Assembly (NCBI RefSeq): GCF_000230735.2
Contig: NC_019962.1
Location: 186,001-250,000, forward strand
Origin: Natrinema pellirubrum DSM 15624
Lineage (GTDB): Archaea; Halobacteriota; Halobacteria; Halobacteriales; Natrialbaceae
Reading direction: 5' to 3'
DNA length: 64,000 nt
The notes under the pieces are model-generated. The model saw only the letters and a list, made by a program, of their open reading frames with translations, was not told where the DNA came from and did not search any database. Both the position numbers and the translations under genes were made by a program. Shown here piece by piece: positions 33,902-45,390 of this stretch (positions are counted from its first letter, which is position 1; every line of letters starts with the position of its first letter).

Positions 33902-35542
33902 ATGGTCAGGGAGTTCGAACTACCGGACGTCGGCGAAGGGGTCGCAGAGGGCGAACTGGTCTCGTGGCTGGTCGAACCGGGAGACGAGGTCACTGAGGAC
34001 CAGCCGGTCGCGGAGGTCGAGACCGACAAGGCCCTCGTCGAGGTTCCCGCGCCGGTCGACGGCACGGTCCGCGAGTTACACGTCGAGGCTGGCGAGGTCG
34101 TTCCCGTCGGGACGGTGATTATCTCGTTCGACGTTGCAGGTGAGGAGACCGAGGGAACTGCAGGGCAGACCGAATCGGAGCGGGAGACAACGAGCGAACA
34201 CGCCGGCGGTGACGAACCGAGCGAGCAGCCGGGCGATCCCGGTGCGACCGGCGCAGACGCCGAGGACGTCGCGCCGCCGGACGACCGCGTCTTCGCGCCC
34301 CCGCGCGTCCGCCGCATGGCCCGCGAGCAGGGGATCGCCCTCTCGAGCGTTCGGGGGAGCGGTCCCGGCGGGCGGATTACCGCGGACGACGTGCGGGCCG
34401 CGGCAGGGAGCGAAACGGCAGGGTCGCAGTCCCAGAGCGCCGACCCGGCGGCGGGCGAGACCGCATCCGGGACGGCCGATTCGTCCGGAAGCAGCGCCGC
34501 CGCTGGTACTGCCGAGGAGACTACCACCGAGAGCGCGGCGACGGCGACCGCGGACTCGAGCGCCCGGCGACACGAGACGCCGGGGCAGGTCGAGTCCGCA
34601 GACCGCGACAAGACGCTGGCCGCGCCCGCAACCCGGCGGATCGCCCAGGAAGAAGGCGTCGACATCGACGCTATCCCGACTGACGAGGAGCGCGACGGCG
34701 AGGCCTTTGTCACACCTGAGGCGGTCCGGGAGTACGCTGCGGCCCAGCGACAGGCACAGGAGGCCGACCGCGAATCGCTCGAGGCGGGCGAATCGGTCGG
34801 GACGACGGACGCTGACTTCGCCGAGGGCGAGCGCGAACGTCGCGAGCCGTTTACGGGTGTCCGCAAGACGATCGCCGACGCGATGGTCGAGTCCAAGTAC
34901 AGCGCGCCCCACGTCACTCACCACGACGAGGTCGACGTGACCGAACTCGTCGCGGCCCGGGAGGACCTCAAACCGCGCGCCGAGGAGCGTGGCATCCGGC
35001 TGACCTACATGCCGTTCATCATGAAGGCCGTCATCGCGGCGCTGCACGAACACCCCGAGATGAACGCCGTCATCGACGAGGCCAACGAGGAGATCGTCTA
35101 CCGCGATTACTACAACATCGGCGTCGCGACCGCGACCGACGTCGGACTGATGGTACCGGTGATCGAGGACGCCGATCGGAAGGGGCTCTTGCAACTCTCC
35201 TCGGAGATGAACGAGGTCGTCCAGAAGGCCCGCGACCGGACGATCAGTCCCGACGAACTCCGGGGCTCGACGTTTACCATCACCAACATCGGCGGCATCG
35301 GCGGCGAGTACGCCACGCCGATCATCAACTACCCCGAGGCGGGCATCCTCGCGATCGGGGAGATCAAGCGCAAACCCCGCGTCGTCACCGACGAGGACGG
35401 TACCGAGTCGATCGAACCGCGTTCCGTGATGACCCTCTCGCTGTCGTTCGACCACCGGCTGATCGACGGTGCGGTCGGCGCACAGTTTACGAACACCGTC
35501 ATGGAGTACCTCGAGAACCCGCACCTACTATTGCTCGAGTAA
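33902..35542 (+). CDS. pdhC: 2-oxoacid dehydrogenase E2 (lipoyl acyltransferase)
   Basis: 546 residues. One lipoyl domain (1-78) with the lipoylated Lys43 in ETDKALVE; an acidic linker; a peripheral subunit-binding domain (about 130-170, PPRVRRMAREQG ... GRITADDV); a second linker; a second, more divergent PSBD-like segment (about 238-285, APATRRIAQEEGVDIDAI ... VTPEAVREY); and a catalytic acyltransferase domain (about 310-546) with the His/Asp motif DHRLIDG. Two PSBD segments are more than the usual one. ATG at 33902 is one nt after the pdhB stop. Confidence 0.95.
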   Translation: MVREFELPDVGEGVAEGELVSWLVEPGDEVTEDQPVAEVETDKALVEVPAPVDGTVRELHVEAGEVVPVGTVIISFDVAGEETEGTAGQTESERETTSEHAGGDEPSEQPGDPGATGADAEDVAPPDDRVFAPPRVRRMAREQGIALSSVRGSGPGGRITADDVRAAAGSETAGSQSQSADPAAGETASGTADSSGSSAAAGTAEETTTESAATATADSSARRHETPGQVESADRDKTLAAPATRRIAQEEGVDIDAIPTDEERDGEAFVTPEAVREYAAAQRQAQEADRESLEAGESVGTTDADFAEGERERREPFTGVRKTIADAMVESKYSAPHVTHHDEVDVTELVAAREDLKPRAEERGIRLTYMPFIMKAVIAALHEHPEMNAVIDEANEEIVYRDYYNIGVATATDVGLMVPVIEDADRKGLLQLSSEMNEVVQKARDRTISPDELRGSTFTITNIGGIGGEYATPIINYPEAGILAIGEIKRKPRVVTDEDGTESIEPRSVMTLSLSFDHRLIDGAVGAQFTNTVMEYLENPHLLLLE

Positions 35543-35563
35543 TCGAAGCCGCAACTACCGAAC

Positions 35564-35605
35564 ATGAGCGCACATATCACACGCACGACGGAGGACGATA
35601 ACTGA
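35564..35605 (+). CDS. 13-codon mini-ORF overlapping the start of lpdA
   Basis: ATG AGC ... AAC TGA, encoding MSAHITRTTEDDN, with its TGA overlapping the lpdA ATG (TGATG). It is in the 62-nt gap between E2 and E3. It may serve translational coupling of E3 to ribosomes coming from E2 rather than encode a working peptide. It could also be chance. Confidence 0.3.
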   Translation: MSAHITRTTEDDN

Positions 35606-37074
35606 TGGTCGTCGGAGACGTCACCACCGGCACGGACGTACTGGTCATCGGCGCGGGTCCCGCGGGCTACGTGGCCGCGATCCGCGCGGGACAGCTCGAT
35701 CTCGACGTCACGCTCGTCGAGAAAGACGCCTATGGAGGGACCTGCCTGAACTACGGTTGTATCCCATCGAAGGCGCTGATTACCGCTACCGACGTGGCTC
35801 ACCACGCCGCAACCGCCGAGGAGATGGGGGTCCACGCCGACCCGGAGATCGACCTCGGCGAGATGATGACGTGGAAAGACGGCGTCGTCGACCAGCTCAC
35901 AAGCGGCGTCGAGAAGCTCTGTAAGGCCAATGGAGTCTCCTTGCTCGAGGGCACCGCTCGCTTCGCCGGCGAGAACACCGCCCGTGTCTCCCACAGCGGC
36001 GAGGGTCAGGGCTCGGAGAGCCTCGAGTTCGAACACGCAGTCATCGCGACCGGCTCCCGCCCCATCGAGATCCCCAACTTCGACTTCGGCGACGGGCCCG
36101 TACTGGACTCGAGACAGGCACTCGCCCTCGAGTCGGTGCCGGACTCGCTTGTCGTCGTCGGCGCGGGCTATATCGGAATGGAGCTGGCAAGCGTCTTCGC
36201 CAAACTGGGGACCGACGTGACTGTCATCGAGATGCTCGACTCGATCCTCCCGGGATACGACGACGATCTCAAACGCCCCGTCAAAGGGCGGGCGACCGAT
36301 CTCGGGATCGAGTTCGAATTCGGGTATACCGCGTCGGAGTGGCACGAACGCGACGGCGATGACGGGATCCGCGTCGTCGCCGAACCGGCAGACAACGCCG
36401 CTGCCGATGGTGGGAGCGCCGAAGCCGTCGAAGACGAGCGACTCGAACTCGAGGCCGAGAAGGTACTCGTCGCCGTCGGCCGCCAGCCCGTCTCGGACAC
36501 CCTCGACCTCGAGGAAGCCGGCGTCGAGACCGACGATGCCGGCTTCATTGAAACCGATTCGCGCGCACGCACGAACCTCGAGCATATCTTCGCCGTCGGC
36601 GACGTCGCCGGCGAACCGATGCTCGCTCACAAGGGCAGCGCGGAGGGGAAAGTGGCAGCCGAGGTCATCGCCGGCGAACCCGCCGCGATCGACTATCAGG
36701 CCATGCCCGCGGCCGTCTTTACCGACCCCGAAATCGGGACCGTCGGGATGACCGAATCCGAGGCCGCCGAGGCCGGCTTCGACCCCGTGACCGGGAAGTT
36801 CCCCTTCCGTGCGAGCGGTCGCGCGCTGACGACCGGCGACGCGGACGGCTTCGTCAAGGTCGTTGCCGACCAGGAATCCGGCTACCTCCTCGGTGCCTCG
36901 ATCGTCGGTCCCGAAGCCTCGGAACTGATCGCCGAACTCGGCCTCGCGATCGAACTCGGCGCGACCCTCGAGGACGTCGCCGCGACAGTCCATACCCACC
37001 CCACGCTCTCGGAGTCAGTGATGGAGGCCGCCGAGAACGCGCTCGGACACGCGATTCACACGCTGAACCGGTGA
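35605..37074 (+). CDS. lpdA: Dihydrolipoyl dehydrogenase (E3)
   Basis: 489 residues, an FAD flavoprotein. FAD motif GAGPAGYVAA (about 16-25), redox-active Cys47/Cys52 in GGTCLNYGCIPSK, NAD motif GAGYIGMELA (about 190), FAD-binding AVGDVAGEPMLAHKG (about 332) and the C-terminal HTHPTLSE motif with the catalytic His. It reoxidises lipoyl-E2 with NAD+. Last gene of the operon. A haloarchaeal acidic insertion of about 20 residues sits near 265-285 in the NAD domain. Confidence 0.97.
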   Translation: MVVGDVTTGTDVLVIGAGPAGYVAAIRAGQLDLDVTLVEKDAYGGTCLNYGCIPSKALITATDVAHHAATAEEMGVHADPEIDLGEMMTWKDGVVDQLTSGVEKLCKANGVSLLEGTARFAGENTARVSHSGEGQGSESLEFEHAVIATGSRPIEIPNFDFGDGPVLDSRQALALESVPDSLVVVGAGYIGMELASVFAKLGTDVTVIEMLDSILPGYDDDLKRPVKGRATDLGIEFEFGYTASEWHERDGDDGIRVVAEPADNAAADGGSAEAVEDERLELEAEKVLVAVGRQPVSDTLDLEEAGVETDDAGFIETDSRARTNLEHIFAVGDVAGEPMLAHKGSAEGKVAAEVIAGEPAAIDYQAMPAAVFTDPEIGTVGMTESEAAEAGFDPVTGKFPFRASGRALTTGDADGFVKVVADQESGYLLGASIVGPEASELIAELGLAIELGATLEDVAATVHTHPTLSESVMEAAENALGHAIHTLNR

Positions 37075-37297
37075 TGACGGCCATCGAACGAACGAGCAGG
37101 CTGGCATAATCGCCCCCGATTCCACGCCGGCACGTTGAACACCGGTTTGCCGCCATCGACTCGCGGACCGACGTACGAGTCGTCGAGGACGGTATCGCAA
37201 CTCCGTGCCACTACGATTGCTCGACGCTTCTCGAGGTAGAATCGAGACGAGAACGACACAACAGTCAGTTACGTCCGCGGCCGTGACACGGCGCCGC

Positions 37298-37594
37298 TCA
37301 CTGTGCGTACATCGAGTACGCGATCACGAGGAAACCGATCAACACGAGCAGGCTCTCGAGCAGGACCCCCGTGACGAGCGCGACGCCGAGTACCTCGTAC
37401 AGCATGCCGGCCAGGACGAACCCGAGCGTCACGATTCCGAAGCCAGCCGCGAGATAGCCAAGCGCCGGCTGGCGCGTCCGTCGATAGGCCTTGAAGGCGA
37501 AGTACGTGATGACGCTTCCGACCACGAGGACGAGCGTCTTCACGACCGCCAGTGCGAGCATCGTTTCCGTCGGACCGGCAGGGAACGGATTCAT
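37298..37594 (-). CDS. DUF7521-like membrane protein
   Basis: 98 residues from ATG 37592-37594 with three transmembrane helices (about 14-34, 44-66, 72-94) and a short basic loop YRRTRQ between the first two. Its ATG overlaps the stop of the upstream winged-helix gene (ATGA), and this HTH plus small three-helix protein pairing is common in haloarchaea. It may be the partner or target of the regulator. Function unknown. Confidence 0.78.
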   Translation of the reverse strand: MNPFPAGPTETMLALAVVKTLVLVVGSVITYFAFKAYRRTRQPALGYLAAGFGIVTLGFVLAGMLYEVLGVALVTGVLLESLLVLIGFLVIAYSMYAQ

Positions 37595-37968
37595 GTTTCC
37601 TTTCGCACCTCCGACCACAGCTCCGCGAGTCGCTCGTCGGCGGTCCGGGCCGGCCGCTCGATCTCGACCGTCAACTGCCGCTCCTCGTCCAGCCCCAGCG
37701 TAATCTCGTCGAACGCGATCGAGTACTTGCTCGCGTGGTGGCCGTCCTGTCGAATCTCGGTCGACTCCTCGAGCAGCGTCGCCTCGGTCAGCAACTCGAG
37801 TTTCCGGTATAGCGTCGACTGCGGGATCTCACACCGCTTCGTAAGTTCCGATGCAGTCATGGGTTCCTCGAGATTGCGGATTATCTCACGGCAGTCGGGA
37901 TCGTCCAGCGCAGAGCAGATCTCCTCCGCGGACGGCGTCGACTCCGAAGCGAACGGGTCCCGGACCAT
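37591..37968 (-). CDS. Winged-helix transcriptional regulator (ArsR-like)
   Basis: 125 residues. A winged helix (about 15-80) with the recognition region TASELTKRCEIPQSTLYRKLELLTEATLLEES, then a beta-hairpin wing (KYSIAFDEITLGL) and a C-terminal helix. No metal-binding Cys pair. A minus-strand TATA-like sequence (GATAAAC, about 37993-38000) about 28 nt upstream suggests a leaderless mRNA. It is the first gene of a two-gene unit with the DUF7521-like membrane protein. Confidence 0.85.
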   Translation of the reverse strand: MVRDPFASESTPSAEEICSALDDPDCREIIRNLEEPMTASELTKRCEIPQSTLYRKLELLTEATLLEESTEIRQDGHHASKYSIAFDEITLGLDEERQLTVEIERPARTADERLAELWSEVRKET

Positions 37969-38300
37969 TCGTCCCTACGTTACGACGCACGTGGTTTATC
38001 GGCATCGATGCGTCTCGCGCCGCTCGAACGTCCCTCCCATACTGGTTGACATGAACGGCCGGCAGCGATCGGTGACACGAAGCCTTCTTGCGCGTCCGCG
38101 CTCGAGAACGACGCACGCGGGTATCATTCGGCCCGACTCCCTACGAGGGTGGGATGACCGGCCGGCCTCCGCCCGCGTGACATTCTCGGCGACCATCGTA
38201 CTGCTCGAGCGACTGGTGTTTTAATAGCAACACGTCCCCCTTTTCTCGTGGAAAACCGTGCCATGGTATCGGGATCCGATGCGGGAACCGTTCGACGGCC
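37969..38300. other. Gene-free region before the rRNA promoters
   Basis: About 330 nt between the winged-helix gene and the first rRNA promoter. It contains the regulator's TATA box. The rest shows no credible gene on either strand. GC drops toward 38220-38250, where TTTTAATAGCAAC and TTTTCTCG stretches occur. Confidence 0.4.
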
Positions 38301-38310
38301 TTATATACTA
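38301..38310 (+). promoter_or_regulatory. rRNA promoter P1
   Basis: TTATATACTA preceded by TTCGACGGCC, the first of five similar elements. The shared form is TCCGACGCCC followed by TTATA, i.e. BRE plus TATA box of an archaeal promoter. Confidence 0.7.
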
Positions 38311-38429
38311 CCCGGGCACTCGATTGTAATGCGAACAACGCGGCGCTCGCCGCCGCGTCCTTCGGCCGTCACCCGGCACGGAGGAACTGCACATCCGCTC
38401 TCGACGCTCGTCGGTTCGTTCCGACGGCC

Positions 38430-38437
38430 TTATGGAC
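38430..38437 (+). promoter_or_regulatory. rRNA promoter P2
   Basis: TTATGGAC preceded by TTCCGACGGCC, matching P1 upstream of the TATA box but with a weaker TATA (TTATGG). Confidence 0.55.
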
Positions 38438-38499
38438 ACTCGAGGGTTCCGTTGAAGACGTGGTCATAGCTGGTTTCCGGCTGTGACAGTCCGGTGCCC

Positions 38500-38508
38500 T
38501 TATACGTG
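38500..38508 (+). promoter_or_regulatory. rRNA promoter P3
   Basis: TTATACGTG preceded by AGTCCGGTGCCC. The downstream GTGTCCGGGCGTTCAGTTGTGATCG resembles the region after P1 and P4. Confidence 0.65.
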
Positions 38509-38580
38509 TCCGGGCGTTCAGTTGTGATCGCACACGCCCTCGCCGGATGCGGTTTCCGGCGTGGCCGCGATCCGACGCCC

Positions 38581-38590
38581 TTATATGCTC
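38581..38590 (+). promoter_or_regulatory. rRNA promoter P4
   Basis: TTATATGCTC preceded by GATCCGACGCCC, the closest match to the shared form. About 300 nt before the 16S 5' end. Confidence 0.7.
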
Positions 38591-38680
38591 GAGAGCATTC
38601 GGATGTGAATGCAAAAGACGATGTGATCGACGGGCCGTTCAACTCGGTCCGTCATCTCGGACGGTTCGAACCCGAAGGGG

Positions 38681-38690
38681 TTATATACCC
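38681..38690 (+). promoter_or_regulatory. rRNA promoter P5 (proximal)
   Basis: TTATATACCC preceded by CGAACCCGAAGGGG. It is the last promoter before the processing stem, about 200 nt from the mature 16S end. Confidence 0.7.
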
Positions 38691-38764
38691 CGGACAGTCT
38701 ACGAATACGTCCGAAGGAAATGAGGATTCCACCCCTGCGGTCCGCCGTACAGATGGGATCTGAT

Positions 38765-38825
38765 GTTAGCCTTGGTAGTTCGGTGACGCTCGATCGGTCA
38801 GACGACCGGCGTCAGCGAACGTGGA
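38765..38825 (+). other. 16S processing stem, 5' strand
   Basis: 38765-38780 (GTTAGCCTTGGTAGTT) is perfectly complementary to 40471-40486. 38791-38800 pairs with 40451-40460 with one wobble, and 38816-38825 (CGAACGTGGA) pairs perfectly with 40427-40436. Together they close a long helix around pre-16S, where EndA would cut at bulge-helix-bulge sites. Confidence 0.85.
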
Positions 38826-38893
38826 CCCATGTGTGAGTGTGTACCAACATTCACCGCCAAACAGACCCTCCCCAACTGGGGAGATCAGATAGC

Positions 38894-40365
<1,472 letters not shown>

Positions 40366-40426
40366 ACAGACCGGGACTGGGGCGTCGCCCCAGCCTACCT
40401 TGACTCGTAGCATTCGTGCTACGTAG

Positions 40427-40486
40427 TCCACGTTCGATCGACCCACGTCGTGGCCGATCGGGCACCTTTGAACTACCAAGGCTAAC
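40427..40486 (+). other. 16S processing stem, 3' strand
   Basis: Complements 38765-38825 as listed there: 40427-40436, 40451-40460 and 40471-40486. It lies between the 16S end and tRNA-Ala. Confidence 0.85.
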
Positions 40487-40519
40487 GCTTCACGCTCTGT
40501 CCGCCCTTGTGGCGGACGT

Positions 40520-40591
40520 GGGCCCATAGCTCAGTGGTAGAGTGCCTCCTTTGCAAGGAGGATGCCCAGGGTTCGAATCCCTGTGGGTCCA
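40520..40591 (+). tRNA. tRNA-Ala (TGC)
   Basis: 72 nt in the 16S-23S spacer. Acceptor GGGCCCA pairs with TGGGTCC (one G-T), D-arm GCTCAGTGGTAGAGT, anticodon loop CTTTGCAAG with TGC, T-arm with GGTTCGAATCC, discriminator A. CCA is not encoded. The spacer tRNA-Ala is a standard archaeal arrangement. Confidence 0.97.
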
Positions 40592-40738
40592 TGTCTCGGA
40601 GGAAATCACAGATCGTGCCCCTTAAGTGGGAGACGACCCGAGGATTGAATCCGAACGAACCGATGCACCACCCCGCGCAAGTGCGGGTGGGAAGGGTTAA
40701 TGCAGGCCGGCCGTCTACCGGCGTGCAGATGAGACCGT

Positions 40739-40755
40739 GTGTACGTGTAGTCCAG
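40739..40755 (+). other. 23S processing stem, 5' strand
   Basis: GTGTACGTGTAGTCCAG is perfectly complementary to 43790-43806. The helix continues inward (CGTCC..GGACCCGTTC..GTCACG against CGTGAC..GAACGGGTCCGGACG) and outward with one bulge (AGACCGTGT/ACACTCGGTCT), closing around pre-23S. Confidence 0.85.
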
Positions 40756-40821
40756 GCGTCCACTGGACCCGTTCCCGGGTCACGATGTTGCGACTCTGTC
40801 GCAACGCCGATCCGATGAACG

Positions 40822-43735
<2,914 letters not shown>

Positions 43736-43789
43736 CTCATACACTACATCGCATTGGATCCGTGACGCGCGAACGGGTCCGGACGCAAA

Positions 43790-43806
43790 CTGGACTACAC
43801 GTACAC
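43790..43806 (+). other. 23S processing stem, 3' strand
   Basis: CTGGACTACACGTACAC pairs perfectly with 40739-40755. Confidence 0.85.
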
Positions 43807-43865
43807 TCGGTCTTGGAGAGACCACCGATATTGGCATGATCGCGGTTCGATTCCGTGAATCGGCG

Positions 43866-43987
43866 TTACGGCGGCCATAGCGGCGAGGTGCCTCCCGTAC
43901 CCATCCCGAACACGGAAGATAAGCTCGCCTGCGTTTCGGTCAGTACTGGAGTGGGCGACCCTCTGGGAAATCTGATTCGCCGCCACC
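43866..43987 (+). rRNA. rrfA: 5S ribosomal RNA
   Basis: About 122 nt, starting TTACGGCGGCCATAGCGG and ending near GATTCGCCGCC. Contains CCCGTACCCATCCCGAACACGG and GGGCGACCCTCTGGGAA as in haloarchaeal 5S. Acceptor-like helix I is GGCGGC/GCCGCC. Confidence 0.93.
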
Positions 43988-44129
43988 ATTCATACTTTCA
44001 TCCAACCTCGAACAGCCACTGCCAGCCAGTGGCTGCTCGGGGTTTTCTGCATTTATAACGCTTCGATCCGATACAAGTGCTGATCCGTACCGCTATGCTT
44101 AAACGAACGCAGTAACAACGCTAAAACGC

Positions 44130-44205
44130 GCCAAGGTGGCAGAGTCCGGCCGAACGCAGCGGCCTGCAGAGCCGCCCACCGCCGGTTCAAATCCGGCCCT
44201 TGGCT
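44130..44205 (+). tRNA. tRNA-Cys (GCA)
   Basis: 76 nt downstream of 5S. Acceptor GCCAAGG pairs with CCTTGGC, discriminator T (U), anticodon loop CTGCAGA with GCA between CGGC and GCCG, T-arm with GGTTCAAATCC. The U discriminator is the expected identity element for tRNA-Cys. It closes the rRNA operon in its common haloarchaeal form. Confidence 0.97.
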
Positions 44206-44309
44206 CTCACACGTTACCCTAAAGCCCAAGACGACTACGTCTTGGCGACACCTCCTACTTTGAGACGCTATGTATGATTCCTGAGATGAATCTCCCGCGA
44301 GGAGTTCGT

Positions 44310-44573
44310 CTACTTCGAATCGGAGTCAGACTCGTCGCTTACTTCGAGGATCTCCGCCGCTACGTCTTTCACGTGCTGCTGGTGAGTAGTCGAAGTCTGG
44401 ACGCTTTGGGCCGCATCAAGCTGGTCATTGACGACCGCGTTCTGCTGCGGTCCCCACGTCTCGGGGGATTCGGACTTGATGTATTCGACCCAGCGCTTGA
44501 CACCTTCGATGCGCTGCTCACGGTTGCGTTCGTGTTTTGCATCCAGATGCTCACGCGCGTTTGAGTCGCTCAT
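44310..44573 (-). CDS. Small helical protein paired with a nucleotidyltransferase
   Basis: 87 residues from ATG 44571-44573, predicted all-alpha and highly charged (REHLDAKHERNREQRIEGVKRWVEYI), with an acidic Ser/Asp tail (SDESDSDSK). No known motif. It overlaps the 3' end of the nucleotidyltransferase gene by 23 nt, so the two are co-expressed. Such a pair could be a toxin-antitoxin or abortive-infection module with a missing or divergent toxin fold. This is inference only. Confidence 0.6.
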   Translation of the reverse strand: MSDSNAREHLDAKHERNREQRIEGVKRWVEYIKSESPETWGPQQNAVVNDQLDAAQSVQTSTTHQQHVKDVAAEILEVSDESDSDSK

Positions 44574-45153
44574 ATTCGGCTTCGACGTTGAGTCGCGTTG
44601 CCCACTCTTCGAGGCGGGGCACACTAAGACTTTCCTCGAAGAGCGTGTAGAGGTGGACTGCATCCTCGACGTCCTTTTGCGCACTGAGGTAGAGTTTGTA
44701 CGCGATCTGGAGTTCTAAGGGGCCTATCGGAATCGTCTTACCACCGATTCGGGCTGTGATAGCGTTTTCGAGGGACGCGCGATCGAATTCATCGCCCGCG
44801 AACTTGACTTCGAGGTGCGGCGTGACCTGATCCGTTGGCGCGACCCAGATGTTATCCCCGTTATCGAGCATCTCGTACATCGACGTGAGTGGCATTGCCG
44901 GTCCCCAGAACCCCTCTTCGTCCAGCATCGCGGCGAGTTCGTCTGCAGTCTCCTCGTCGATCTGTTCGATGAGGACGTCGACGTCCTCGGTAGAGCGCGC
45001 CCGACCAGCGAGTATGGAGACGTACCCCGCGATGTAGACGTGCTTGATGTCAAAATGACCGAGAATTTTGGAGAACCCAATCGCCATCTCGTCGAGCTGA
45101 TTCGGTTCACGTTCGACGACGAGTGTTCCATTCCGTAGCTCGATACCGCCCAT
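44551..45153 (-). CDS. Nucleotidyltransferase-like protein (AbiEii/DUF6036 type)
   Basis: 200 residues from ATG 45151-45153. A polymerase-beta-fold signature is visible: IAGYVSILAGR, then 6 residues on STEDVDVLIE with the DxD-type metal site, and later HLEVKF as the possible third carboxylate. The C-terminal half is helical (LQIAYKLYLSAQKDVEDA). A minus-strand TTTATG about 25 nt upstream could be its TATA. Overlaps the small helical gene downstream. The frame stays open upstream into a SWIM-gene fragment, which is not part of this gene. Confidence 0.75.
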   Translation of the reverse strand: MGGIELRNGTLVVEREPNQLDEMAIGFSKILGHFDIKHVYIAGYVSILAGRARSTEDVDVLIEQIDEETADELAAMLDEEGFWGPAMPLTSMYEMLDNGDNIWVAPTDQVTPHLEVKFAGDEFDRASLENAITARIGGKTIPIGPLELQIAYKLYLSAQKDVEDAVHLYTLFEESLSVPRLEEWATRLNVEAEYERLKRA

Positions 45154-45390
45154 AGAGGTTCGTTTGCAGGTGGGCGCATAAATCGTCGGGACTGAGCAAA
45201 CGCTTGCGTTTGCGATGTACGGCGAGTTCGCTGATCGAAGCGAGTGAAACGAGCGAAGAGACGAGACTCGCCGGAAGTCGGTGGTCAACTCCCAAATCCG
45301 ACTTTGATTCCAGTAGTTGGTTCTCTGCTCCAGGGATCGTTCGGTACAGAGTGACCGAATCTTTTCCCGAGCGGGGGACTCGACCGTCAT
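45154..45390 (-). pseudogene. Truncated second SWIM-protein gene (N-terminal fragment)
   Basis: Starting with an ATG at 45388-45390 that overlaps the stop of the SWIM gene (ATGA), this frame encodes IRSLCTERSLEQRTNYWNQSRIWEL, which aligns with IRNLCTDPVFERGQKYRNEGRIQRI at the start of the intact SWIM protein. Similarity stops near 45290, before any zinc-binding residues, and the frame then runs without homology into the nucleotidyltransferase gene. It looks like the remains of a paralogous downstream gene cut off by deletion or insertion. Confidence 0.6.

Noticed and set aside
35329-36999. 556-codon minus-strand frame opposite lpdA
   Set aside because: The plus strand has the complete E3 enzyme with its FAD, NAD and Cys motifs.
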